From positions 372,001-436,000 of the forward strand of contig OY969884.1 in assembly GCA_963704295.1 (NCBI GenBank): a stretch of DNA of 64,000 nucleotides. Reading direction: 5' to 3'. The stretch comes from JACCVL01 sp963704295. GTDB lineage: Bacteria; Actinomycetota; Actinomycetes; Propionibacteriales; Nocardioidaceae. The position numbers and the translations under genes are program-made. Shown one piece after another: positions 24,101 to 33,497 of the stretch. Below the pieces are notes generated by a model that had not been told where the DNA came from, made no database searches, and saw nothing but the letters and a program-made list of their open reading frames with translations. How positions within the stretch are numbered: position 1 is the first letter of the stretch; every line of letters starts with the position of its first letter.

Positions 24101-25093
24101 ATGGACTGGGGCCAGATCATCCAGAACGCTGTCGCGGCGATGGTCGCCGGCGAGGTGGTCACCTACGCGATCGCAGCGATCGGGCTGAACGTGCACTTCG
24201 GCTACACCGGCCTGCTCAACTTCGGCCAGGCAGGGTTCGTCGCGCTCGGCGCGTACTCGGTGGGCATGGGGGTCGTGACGTACGACCTCCCGCTACCGGT
24301 GGCAATGCTGACGGGTTTCGTCGCCGTCACCGTGCTCGCGGTGCTCCTCGGCGTCCCGACCCTGCGGTTGCGCGCCGACTACCTGGCGATCGTGACGATC
24401 GCCAGCGCGGAGATCATCCGGCTCTTCTTCCGGGCCGCCAGCCTGGAGAAGTGGACCGGTGGTGCGGACGGGATCCAGGGCTATATCGGCGAGTTCCGCG
24501 CGCTCAACCCCTTCCCCACCGGCAGCTACGGCGCCGGCTGGTTCACCTACAACGAGGACGACTTCTTCGTCCTCGTCCTTGGCTGGTCGCTGGTGGCGCT
24601 CTGCCTGCTGATCGTGTGGCTGCTGATGCGGAGCCCGTGGGGCCGGGTGCTGAAGAGCATCCGCGAGGACGAGGACGCCGTCCGCAGCCTCGGCAAGAAC
24701 GTCTTCGCCTACAAGATGCAGAGCCTGCTGCTCGGCGGCTACATCGGGTGCCTCGCCGGCTTCATGTTCGCCTTCGACTTCGCCGTCGCGCAGCCCAACA
24801 TCTACAGCACCGAGCTCACGTTCTTCCTGTACACGATCATGCTGCTCGGCGGCGCCGCCCGGGTCTTCGGACCGGTCGTGGGCTCGATGATCTTCTGGGG
24901 CATCCTGTCGCTCACGGACAACTTCCTGAACCAGGGCGTGCGCGAGGGGCTGATCCCCAACTGGCTGATGACCTCCTCCCAGGTCGGCCAGGTGCGCTTC
25001 ATGCTCGTCGGGCTGGCGCTCATGTTGTTGATGATCTTCCGGCCGCAAGGCATCTTCGGGGACAAGAGGGAGCTGCAGCTCGATGCCCGCTGA
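24101..25093 (+). CDS. livM: Branched-chain amino-acid ABC permease LivM
   Basis: A 330-residue inner-membrane permease that pairs with LivH. It has many hydrophobic helices and the LivM patterns GYTGLLNFGQAGFVALGAYS, TLRLRADYLAIVTIASAEIIR, SIREDEDAVRSLGKN (the cytoplasmic loop contacting the ATPases) and MLLGGAARVFGPVVGSM. It ends FRPQGIFGDKRELQL. ATG 24101 follows GGGAGGAGAGGC, a strong ribosome site, 13 bases after livH. The end overlaps livG by 11 bases. Confidence 0.93.
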   Translation: MDWGQIIQNAVAAMVAGEVVTYAIAAIGLNVHFGYTGLLNFGQAGFVALGAYSVGMGVVTYDLPLPVAMLTGFVAVTVLAVLLGVPTLRLRADYLAIVTIASAEIIRLFFRAASLEKWTGGADGIQGYIGEFRALNPFPTGSYGAGWFTYNEDDFFVLVLGWSLVALCLLIVWLLMRSPWGRVLKSIREDEDAVRSLGKNVFAYKMQSLLLGGYIGCLAGFMFAFDFAVAQPNIYSTELTFFLYTIMLLGGAARVFGPVVGSMIFWGILSLTDNFLNQGVREGLIPNWLMTSSQVGQVRFMLVGLALMLLMIFRPQGIFGDKRELQLDAR

Positions 25094-26027
25094 GCCCGTG
25101 ACCGACCCCACCGCCACCGGTGCCCGGCCGTCCGCCGCCACCGCGCTGCGCGACGTCCCGCACGAGCCGGGCGCGCCCAAGCCGGACGCCGTCCTCGTCG
25201 TGGACGACGTGGTCCGCTCCTTCGGTGGCCTGACCGCCGTCGACGTCGACCACTTCGAGGTCCAGCGGCACACCATCACGGCGCTGATCGGGCCGAACGG
25301 TGCCGGCAAGACGACGTTCTTCAACCTGCTCACCGGCTTCGACAAGCCCTCCTCCGGCCGCTGGACGTTCAACGGCGACAGCGTGGCGGGGGTTCCCCCC
25401 CACCGGGTGGCGTTGAACGGCATGGTCCGCACCTTCCAGCTCACCAAGGCGCTGTCGCGGCTCACCGTCATCGAGAACATGCGGCTGGCCGCCACCAAGC
25501 AGACCGGGGAGCGGTTCCTGTCGGCGCTCATCCCACCGCTGTGGCGTGCGCAGGAAGAGCGCATCACCGAGCGCGCGGACGCCCTGCTCGACCGCTTCAA
25601 GCTCACCCGGGTCCGGGACGACTTCGCCGGGAGCCTCTCCGGCGGGCAGCGCAAGCTGCTCGAGATGGCCCGGGCGCTCATGGTCGAGCCCGAGATGGTC
25701 ATGCTGGACGAGCCGATGGCCGGCGTGAACCCCGCCCTCAAGCAGTCCCTGCTCAACCACGTCAAGTCGCTGCGCGAGGAGGGCATGTCGGTGCTCTTCG
25801 TCGAGCACGACATGGACATGGTCCGCGACATCTCCGACTGGGTGGTGGTGATGGCGCAGGGTCGGATCATCGCCGAGGGACCACCGGACTCGGTGATGGG
25901 CAACCAGGCGGTGGTCGATGCCTATCTCGGCGCGCATCACGACTCCGCGCTGACCTTCGAGGAGGAGGAGCAGATGCTCGCCGAGGCGCACGGCGAGGCC
26001 GCCCCCCCGCAGGAGGAGAAGCGATGA
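25083..26027 (+). CDS. livG: Branched-chain amino-acid ABC ATPase LivG
   Basis: A 314-residue ATP-binding subunit. Walker A is IGPNGAGKTTFFNLLTG, the signature is SGGQRKLLEMARAL and Walker B is PEMVMLDEPMAGVNP, with the H-loop VLFVEHDMDMV. LivG-type features are GVPPHRVALNGMVRTFQLT and the closing DAYLGAHH. The first 35 residues form a low-complexity leader not seen in the shortest homologues. The start overlaps livM by 11 bases and the stop overlaps livF (ATGA). Confidence 0.94.
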   Translation: MPAEPVTDPTATGARPSAATALRDVPHEPGAPKPDAVLVVDDVVRSFGGLTAVDVDHFEVQRHTITALIGPNGAGKTTFFNLLTGFDKPSSGRWTFNGDSVAGVPPHRVALNGMVRTFQLTKALSRLTVIENMRLAATKQTGERFLSALIPPLWRAQEERITERADALLDRFKLTRVRDDFAGSLSGGQRKLLEMARALMVEPEMVMLDEPMAGVNPALKQSLLNHVKSLREEGMSVLFVEHDMDMVRDISDWVVVMAQGRIIAEGPPDSVMGNQAVVDAYLGAHHDSALTFEEEEQMLAEAHGEAAPPQEEKR

Positions 26028-26863
26028 GCGACCAGCGGCACGACGATCCGGCCGTCGACGGCGTCGACCCGCAGCCCGACGACCCGGCCGCCGCCGACGA
26101 CCACACTGTCGTCGACCGGTCCGGTCACCTGGCCGGGGCCGAGGGCGCGGTGCTGCGTGCCGACGACATCGTCGCCGGCTACCTTCCCGGCGTCAACATC
26201 CTCAACGGTGCCGACCTGTACTGCCAGCGCGGCGAGCTGGTCGGAATCATCGGCCCCAATGGTGCCGGCAAGTCGACGCTGCTGAAGGCGCTCTTCGGCC
26301 TGGTGAAGGTGGGCTCGGGAACCGTGACCCTGGAGGGTCAGGACGTCACCAACCAGCGCACCGACCAGCTGGTGCACAAGGGCATCGGCTTCGTGCCGCA
26401 GACGAACAACGTGTTCCCCAGCCTCACCATCGAGGAGAACCTGCAGATGGGCACCTACTCGAAGCCCAAGCGGTTCGAGGAGCGCTTCGAGTTCGTCGCC
26501 GACCTGTTCCCCGTCCTCTCCGACCGGCGTGGCCAGCGTGCCGGTTCGCTGTCCGGCGGGGAGCGGCAGATGGTGGCGATGGGCCGCGCCCTGATGACCG
26601 AGCCGGCGGTGCTGCTGCTGGACGAGCCGTCCGCCGGGCTGTCCCCGGTGCTGCAGGACGAGGTCTTCGTGCGCACCAGGCGGATCAACCGGGCCGGCGT
26701 CTCGGTCGTGATGGTCGAGCAGAACGCTCGTCGCTGCCTGCAGATCTGCGACCGTGGCTACGTCATGGACCAAGGTCGCAACGCCTACACCGGCACCGGT
26801 CAGGAGCTCGGCAACGACCCCAAGGTGATCGAGCTCTACCTCGGCACGCTGGCCAAGGCCTGA
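26024..26863 (+). CDS. livF: Branched-chain amino-acid ABC ATPase LivF
   Basis: A 279-residue ATPase partner of LivG. After an acidic, Asp/Pro-rich leader of about 45 residues comes the nucleotide-binding domain: DIVAGYLPGVNILNG, Walker A IGPNGAGKSTLLKALFG, GIGFVPQTNNVFPSLTIEEN, signature LSGGERQMVAMGRAL, Walker B PAVLLLDEPSAGLSP and H-loop-type MVEQNARRCL. The last is the usual LivF form with Gln in place of the H-loop His. Start ATG 26024 overlaps the livG stop and has AGGAGGAG just upstream. It is the last gene before a strong bidirectional terminator. Confidence 0.94.
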   Translation: MSDQRHDDPAVDGVDPQPDDPAAADDHTVVDRSGHLAGAEGAVLRADDIVAGYLPGVNILNGADLYCQRGELVGIIGPNGAGKSTLLKALFGLVKVGSGTVTLEGQDVTNQRTDQLVHKGIGFVPQTNNVFPSLTIEENLQMGTYSKPKRFEERFEFVADLFPVLSDRRGQRAGSLSGGERQMVAMGRALMTEPAVLLLDEPSAGLSPVLQDEVFVRTRRINRAGVSVVMVEQNARRCLQICDRGYVMDQGRNAYTGTGQELGNDPKVIELYLGTLAKA

Positions 26864-26917
26864 CCCGGGCTCCCCCTCCAGCGCACACGCCTTCCAGCAC
26901 CACGCCATTCAGCACAC

Positions 26918-26959
26918 GCAAGCGGCCCCGGCGGGATTCCTCCCGCCGGGGCCGCTTGC
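26918..26959. terminator. Bidirectional terminator between livF and livK
   Basis: A perfect 19-bp GC-rich stem with a 4-base loop (TTCC) lies between the convergent livF and livK genes, 54 bases after the livF stop and 19 bases after the livK stop. It can end transcription from both sides. Confidence 0.85.
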
Positions 26960-26978
26960 CGTCCTGCTCGGCTCTGGG

Positions 26979-28340
26979 TCAGCCGATCGTGCCCTCCCGC
27001 TCGGTCAGGAACGAGTAGCTGTTGTCGGGTCCGTACTGGTAGATGCCGATGACCGCCTGACCCGGGTCACCGTTGTCCAGGAACTCGACCGGACCAGAGA
27101 CCCCGTCGTAGTCGATGTCCTCACCGTCCTCGAGGAGCTGTGCACACTCCTCGAAGCTGGTGCACTTCGTGCCGCCCTTGCTGACCTCGACCATGTCGTC
27201 GTTGAAGTCGGCCGGGACGTCGGAGTCGGCGGAGGTCGCAGCCAGCGCCATCAGGATCGTCGCGTCGTAGGACTCGGTCGAGTAGGCGAACTCGTCCAGG
27301 TTCGGCGCCACCTGGGTGAGCCGGTTCCGGAACTCGTCACCGGCCTGCGAGCCCGGCAGCGTGCCCTTCACACCGTCCAGCGTGCCCTCCGGGAAGGCCG
27401 GCTGGTCGCCGGGCTTGTCCGGGTCCTCGTCGGAGTAGTCGGCGAGGTTGCCGTCCACGAAGTAGATGTTCTTGTCCGCCGGGCCGATTCCCTGGGTCAC
27501 CAGCTCGGGGATGATCTTCTTCGTCTCGTCGAAGGCGATCAGGGCGATGGCGTCAGGGTCCTGCGCCTTGATCTGGGACACCTCGGTCGCGAAGTTGGGC
27601 GACTTCGGGTCGTAGACGATCTTCTCGACGACCTCGCCGCCGGACTCGGTGAAGAACTGCTCGGTGTTGTTGGCGAGTCCGGTGCCGTAGGCGTCCTGCA
27701 GAGCCAGGATCCCGAGGGTCTGGTTGCCGTCTGCCGAGATCAGGTCGGCGAGCACGCGACCCTGCAGGGTGTCCGGCGGGGCGGTGCGGAAGTACAGGCA
27801 GTTGTCGTCGTAGGTCGACAGCTCGTCGGAGGTGTTCGCAGGCGAGATCTGCATGACGCCGTCGCCGGTGATCGAGTCGATCACCAGCAGCGACACGGCG
27901 GACGAGGCGGCGCCGATCATGCCGTCGACGTCCTGGCTGCTGAGCCGCTTGTAGGTCTGGGCAGCGATGTTGGTCGTGTCGTCGCCGGAGTCACCGGGGA
28001 AGTACTCGACGTCCTTGCCCAGCACCCCGCCGGCCTTGTTGATGTCCTGGATCGCGAGCTCGACACCGGTGAACTCGGGCGGGCCGAGGAACGCGAGCGA
28101 GCCGGTCTGCGGCAGGATGCTGCCGAGCGTGAGCACGCCGTCGCTCTTCTTCTTCGGCGTGCCGCTGCAGTCCTGCTCCTCGCCACCGGCCGGGGTCGTC
28201 TCCTCGGAGGGGCTCGGCGCGGCCGAGGTCTCGTCGGTTCCGGCGTCGGTGTCGGTCTCGTCGCCGCCACAGGCGGCGAGCACGAGGGCGAGCGCGCTGA
28301 CGGCGGCCGCTGCCTGCCATGTCCTTGTTGTGCGGATCAT
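26979..28340 (-). CDS. livK: Branched-chain amino-acid-binding lipoprotein
   Basis: A 453-residue periplasmic-type binding protein (Peripla_BP_6) anchored as a lipoprotein: a signal peptide ending ALVLAAC, with the lipobox cysteine at about residue 25. A Thr/Glu-rich linker precedes the ligand-binding domain, which starts LTLGSILPQTGSLAFLGPPE. Other family segments are IGAASSAVSLLVIDSITGDG and YDPKSPNFATEVSQIKAQDPDAI. It should deliver substrate to LivHMGF, although it is on the opposite strand and therefore separately transcribed. ATG 28340 has GGAGGATCG immediately upstream. Four cysteines outside the lipobox could form disulfides. Confidence 0.93.
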   Translation of the reverse strand: MIRTTRTWQAAAAVSALALVLAACGGDETDTDAGTDETSAAPSPSEETTPAGGEEQDCSGTPKKKSDGVLTLGSILPQTGSLAFLGPPEFTGVELAIQDINKAGGVLGKDVEYFPGDSGDDTTNIAAQTYKRLSSQDVDGMIGAASSAVSLLVIDSITGDGVMQISPANTSDELSTYDDNCLYFRTAPPDTLQGRVLADLISADGNQTLGILALQDAYGTGLANNTEQFFTESGGEVVEKIVYDPKSPNFATEVSQIKAQDPDAIALIAFDETKKIIPELVTQGIGPADKNIYFVDGNLADYSDEDPDKPGDQPAFPEGTLDGVKGTLPGSQAGDEFRNRLTQVAPNLDEFAYSTESYDATILMALAATSADSDVPADFNDDMVEVSKGGTKCTSFEECAQLLEDGEDIDYDGVSGPVEFLDNGDPGQAVIGIYQYGPDNSYSFLTEREGTIG

Positions 28341-28374
28341 CGATCCTCCGGTACGTCTCAGGGCATGTCCCGGG

Positions 28375-28419
28375 CGGGTGCCCACCACAGCCCGCAGATT
28401 AGCCGCGCGCGGGCACCCG
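28375..28419. repeat. Inverted repeat between pdtaR and livK
   Basis: CGGGTGCCC (28375-28383) and GGGCACCCG (28411-28419) form a perfect 9-bp inverted repeat with a 27-base loop in the 114-base gap. It may end the pdtaR transcript or be a control site of livK; the long loop makes either weak. Confidence 0.35.
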
Positions 28420-28454
28420 TGGTTGCAGACGACACATCGGACGCGTCTTGTTGC

Positions 28455-29087
28455 TCAATCGTGACCGGGCCCCGCAGCGTCGGGCGCCCCCAGCGCGGGG
28501 CCGTGCTCCAGCACGCCTTGGGCCACGTCCCGCATCGACAGCCGCAGGTCCATCGCCGTGCGCTGGATCCACCGGAAGGCGTCCGGTTCGCTGACGTCCA
28601 GGCTGGTCTGCAGGACGCTCTTGGCCCGGTCGACGAGCTTGCGGGTCTCCAACCGGTCCTGCAGATCGCTCACCTCGGTCTCGAGCTGGGCCAGCTCGGC
28701 ATATCGGCTGACCGCCATCTCGATCGCCGGGACCAGATCCGACGGCGCGAACGGCTTGACCAGATAGGCCATCGCCCCGGCCGTCCGTGCTCGCTCCACC
28801 AGCTCGCGCTGGCTGAAGGCGGTGAGGATGACCACCGGTGCGATCCGCTGCGCGGCGATCCGCTCTGCCGCGGAGATGCCGTCCAGCTTCGGCATCTTGA
28901 CGTCCAGGACCGCCAGGTCCGGCCGGAGCGCCTCCACCAGCCGGACGGCCTCCGCACCGTCGGAGGCCTGTCCCACGACGTCGTAGCCCTCCTCGGCGAG
29001 CATCTCCGCCAGATCGAGCCGGATCAGCGCCTCGTCCTCGGCGATGACCACGCGGCGGGGTGGAGTGCTGGTCGACTTCTCGGGCAC
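28455..29087 (-). CDS. pdtaR: ANTAR-domain response regulator (PdtaR-like)
   Basis: A 210-residue two-component response regulator that acts on RNA. The receiver domain (residues about 12-125) has the acidic pair in VVIAEDEALIRLDL, the phosphoacceptor Asp in DLAVLDVKMPKLDG, the Thr in VILTAFSQ and Lys in YLVKPF. The ANTAR RNA-binding domain is at about 140-195 (ETRKLVDRAKSVLQ, then EPDAFRWIQRTAMDLR). In mycobacteria the homologue, controlled by the PdtaS kinase, is antiterminating at leader hairpins. No pdtaS gene is in this window. Location beside pyk is conserved. Confidence 0.93.
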   Translation of the reverse strand: MPEKSTSTPPRRVVIAEDEALIRLDLAEMLAEEGYDVVGQASDGAEAVRLVEALRPDLAVLDVKMPKLDGISAAERIAAQRIAPVVILTAFSQRELVERARTAGAMAYLVKPFAPSDLVPAIEMAVSRYAELAQLETEVSDLQDRLETRKLVDRAKSVLQTSLDVSEPDAFRWIQRTAMDLRLSMRDVAQGVLEHGPALGAPDAAGPGHD

Positions 29088-29126
29088 CGTGAGAGGCTAC
29101 CGAGGGGTCGCCGAGGCGCCCCTCGC

Positions 29127-29203
29127 GCCCTGGTAGTCCAATCGGCAGAGACAATCGACTCAAACTCGATCCAGTGTGGGTTCGAGTCCCACCCAGGGCA
29201 CCA
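29127..29203 (+). tRNA. tRNA-Leu (CAA), class I shape
   Basis: A complete cloverleaf of 77 bases with the 3' CCA encoded. Acceptor stem is 29127-29133 with 29193-29199. The D arm has GTC/GAC with GG in the loop. The anticodon stem is ATCGA/TCGAT around loop CTCAAAC, giving anticodon CAA at 29161-29163 (reads UUG, Leu). The T arm is GTGGG/CCCAC with loop TTCGAGT. Discriminator base is A. The variable loop has only five bases (29171-29175), whereas bacterial leucine tRNAs normally have a long extra arm. The anticodon says Leu; the body says class I. Confidence 0.85.
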
Positions 29204-29234
29204 GCCGACCGCTGGCCGCTGCCACCGCGGAGCG

Positions 29235-30536
29235 TCAGCAGCCGCTGAGCTCCCCGGGGCCGCGAACCAGCCCGGTCGCGTCCTTGAGCCTCAGCACGCG
29301 GAGCACCGACGCCTCGAGTGCGCTGCGGGCGAGCCGGCCGTCCCGCACGGCGGTCCGGACCGCGCGGGCGGCGACCCGCGGAGCCGGGGACATCAACAAC
29401 AGGTCGGCGCCGGCCCGGAGCGCCCGGACCGCGACCCGCCCGGGACCGCCGAAGTCGGCCAGGGCGGCCATCTCCAGCGAGTCGGTGACGACGACACCGT
29501 CGAAGCCGAGCCGCTCCCGCAGCCAGCCGGTCGTCAGCCTCCGCGACAGCGTCGCCGGGCGGCCGCTCGCATCCAGCCCGGGATAGGCGAGGTGGCCGGT
29601 CATCACGAGGTCCGCGCCGCGGGCGATGCCGGCGACGAACGGCGGCAGGTGCGTGCGCCGCCACTCCGGCTCCGCGAGAGTCAGCGTCGGGAGCGACTCG
29701 TGGCTGTCGGTCGTGGTCGACCCGTGGCCGGGCCAGTGCTTGAGCGACACCGCCACCCCGCCGCGGTGGTAGCCGCAGGTCTGGGCCCGGACCATCCGGC
29801 CCACCACGGCCGCAGTGGTGCCGAACGCCCGGTCACCGATGACCCCGGCCCCCCCGACCGTGTCGACGTCGGCCACCGGGGCGAAGTCGACGTCGAGCCC
29901 CATCCCGGCCATCGCCGCGCCCACCCGGTGTGCGCTGGCGAAGCCGAGCGTCCGGTCACCGCCGAGGTCACGGGCGGCGGGCTGGTTCCGGGCGACCGGC
30001 CCGGGGAGCCGCGACACCGAGCCCCCCTCCTGGTCGGTGAACAGCAGCGGCGGCGAGCCGCCCCGCCGCCCCGCCCGGTGCAGGCCCCTGGACAGGGCAC
30101 GCACCTGCCGGACGACGTCGACGTTCTCGTCGAAGTAGACGACGCCACCCGGCTGGAACGTGCGCGCCACGGCCGCGGGGGTGCGGACCCCGAAGTCGGC
30201 CAGGTTCCGGCTCGCCTCACCCGGCGTGACCGCGCGCGGGCGGGTGCCGGCGACGGTCACGACGAGCAGTTGGTGCACCAGCGCCCGCAACGTCATCTCC
30301 TGCACCCGGCGCTGCAGCGGCCCGGCCTGTGAGCTGCCGCCAGGCGGGTCCGGCGACCGGTCCGCGGTCCGGCCCGGACCCGGCGTCGGGGCGGGTCGCT
30401 GCGTGACCCGGGGTGCCTGCGCCGTCTCTGCTCCGACCTCGCCGCCGCGCGTCTGACTGCCCCCGGGGCTGCTGCACCCGGCCAGGACGACAGCAACCGC
30501 CGCCACGGCCGCGGCCGCTCGACTGCCGGCGATCAC
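29235..30536 (-). CDS. Glycoside hydrolase family 3 lipoprotein (beta-N-acetylhexosaminidase-like)
   Basis: A 433-residue exported lipoprotein with lipobox AVVLAGC near residue 21. It is a NagZ/LpqI-type GH3 enzyme that would release N-acetylglucosamine from wall fragments outside the cell. Family motifs are PPLLFTDQEGGSVSRL, GLDVDFAPVADVDT, VSLKHWPGHGSTTTDSHESL (the His/Asp pair of the NagZ loop) and GFDGVVVTDSLEMAAL with the nucleophile Asp. The first 75 residues form a Pro/Gly-rich linker. GTG 30536 overlaps the pyk stop (GTGA), so it is probably co-translated with pyk despite the unrelated role. Confidence 0.88.
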   Translation of the reverse strand: MIAGSRAAAAVAAVAVVLAGCSSPGGSQTRGGEVGAETAQAPRVTQRPAPTPGPGRTADRSPDPPGGSSQAGPLQRRVQEMTLRALVHQLLVVTVAGTRPRAVTPGEASRNLADFGVRTPAAVARTFQPGGVVYFDENVDVVRQVRALSRGLHRAGRRGGSPPLLFTDQEGGSVSRLPGPVARNQPAARDLGGDRTLGFASAHRVGAAMAGMGLDVDFAPVADVDTVGGAGVIGDRAFGTTAAVVGRMVRAQTCGYHRGGVAVSLKHWPGHGSTTTDSHESLPTLTLAEPEWRRTHLPPFVAGIARGADLVMTGHLAYPGLDASGRPATLSRRLTTGWLRERLGFDGVVVTDSLEMAALADFGGPGRVAVRALRAGADLLLMSPAPRVAARAVRTAVRDGRLARSALEASVLRVLRLKDATGLVRGPGELSGC

Positions 30537-31987
30537 CCGCGAGCCGCCCGGCGGTAGGCAGGGGCCACCTCGTTGATCGCGTCTCCCATCCGGTGCAGCC
30601 GCAGGGCGTTGGTCGAACCCGGAATCCCGGGCGGGCTACCGGCCACGATGACCACCTCGTCGCCCTCCGTGACCCGGCCGATCTCGAGCAGGCTGTGGTC
30701 GACCTGCATGACCATCTCGTCGGTGTGCTCGACCGTCGCGGTCAGGAAGGTCTCGACCCCCCAGGTCAACGCAAGCTGGGAGCGCACCCCTTGCACCGGG
30801 GTGAAGGCGAGCACCGGCACCGGACCGCGGTACCGCGACAGCCGGCGAGCGGAGTCACCGGACTGGGTGAACGCCACCACCAGCTTGGCGCCGACCGCCT
30901 CGGCCACCTGCGCCGCGGCTCGGCAGACGATCCCGCTCCGCGTCTTGGGTCGCCAGTCGATCGCCGCCATCTGGTCGACCCCGTGCGCCTCGGTGGACAC
31001 GATGATCCGCGACATCGTCCGGACCGCCTCGATGGGATGGTCGCCCACGCTGGTCTCCCCCGAGAGCATCACCGCGTCCGCACCGTCGAGGACGGCGTTC
31101 GCGACGTCGGACGCCTCGGCGCGGGTCGGGCGCGGGGACGAGATCATCGACTCGAGCATCTGGGTGGCCACGATCACCGGCTTGGCGTTTCGCCGGGCCT
31201 TGTCGACGATCGTCTTCTGCACGATCGGGACGTTCTCCAGCGGCAGCTCCACCCCCAGGTCGCCGCGAGCCACCATGAAGCCGTCGAACGCCGCGATCAC
31301 CTCGTCGAGGTTGTCGATCGCCTGCGGCTTCTCGATCTTGGCGACCACGGGCAGGTGCACGTCCTCCTCGTCCATGATCTTGCGCACGGCATCCACGTCC
31401 GAGGCCCGTCGCACGAACGACAGCGCTACCCAGTCCACGGGCATGGACAACGCCCACCGAAGGTCCTCGACATCCTTCTCGGTCATCGCCTCTGCGCTGA
31501 CGTCCACGCCGGGCAGGTTGATGCCCTTGTTGTTCTTCAGTTTCCCCCCGACCTCGACACCCGTCGTGACGTCGGTGTCGTTGACGCTGATGACCCGCAA
31601 ACGGAGGGCGCCGTCGTCGAGCAGCACCTCGTCACCCGGCTGGAGGTCGCCGGGCAGGCCGGTGTACGTGGTGGACACCTGCCGGACATCGCCGGGCACG
31701 TCCCGAGTGGTGACGGTGAAGGTGGCGCCGACTTCCAGCATGATTTCGCCGTCGGCGAAGCGGCCCACCCGGATCTTGGGGCCCTGCAGGTCGGCCAGGA
31801 TCCCGATCGCACGGCCCGTGTCGTTGGATGCCTGCCGAACCCACGCACACGCCCGCTCGTGGTCTGCCGGCTCGCCGTGGCTCATGTTCAGCCTGGCGAC
31901 GTCCATGCCGGCCTCGGCCAGCTCGCGGATCCGCTCTCGGGACGCGGTCGCAGGACCGAGCGTGCACACGATCTTGGCTCTCCGCAC
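30533..31987 (-). CDS. pyk: Pyruvate kinase
   Basis: A 484-residue glycolytic enzyme that converts phosphoenolpyruvate and ADP to pyruvate and ATP. Motifs: RRAKIVCTLGPAT, MDVARLNMSHG, ILADLQGPKIRVG, and the substrate-loop PVVAKIEKPQAIDNLD with FMVARGDLGVELPLE, followed by ADAVMLSGETSVGDHP. The C-terminal regulatory domain ends at the GH3 gene. I prefer GTG 31987, which gives the VRRAKIV start found in relatives; GTG 31996 is also possible. It is followed by GH3 with overlapping stop/start. Confidence 0.95.
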   Translation of the reverse strand: MRRAKIVCTLGPATASRERIRELAEAGMDVARLNMSHGEPADHERACAWVRQASNDTGRAIGILADLQGPKIRVGRFADGEIMLEVGATFTVTTRDVPGDVRQVSTTYTGLPGDLQPGDEVLLDDGALRLRVISVNDTDVTTGVEVGGKLKNNKGINLPGVDVSAEAMTEKDVEDLRWALSMPVDWVALSFVRRASDVDAVRKIMDEEDVHLPVVAKIEKPQAIDNLDEVIAAFDGFMVARGDLGVELPLENVPIVQKTIVDKARRNAKPVIVATQMLESMISSPRPTRAEASDVANAVLDGADAVMLSGETSVGDHPIEAVRTMSRIIVSTEAHGVDQMAAIDWRPKTRSGIVCRAAAQVAEAVGAKLVVAFTQSGDSARRLSRYRGPVPVLAFTPVQGVRSQLALTWGVETFLTATVEHTDEMVMQVDHSLLEIGRVTEGDEVVIVAGSPPGIPGSTNALRLHRMGDAINEVAPAYRRAARG

Positions 31988-32030
31988 GGGCTCCACCCTA
32001 CGGTCAGGGCGGGCCGGAGCCCGCCGCCGG

Positions 32031-33489
<1,459 letters not shown>

Positions 33490-33497
<8 letters not shown>

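Noticed and set aside
26261..26863. Non-canonical H-loop in LivF as a defect
   Set aside because: Gln after VE is the normal LivF form, so it is not a sign of inactivation.
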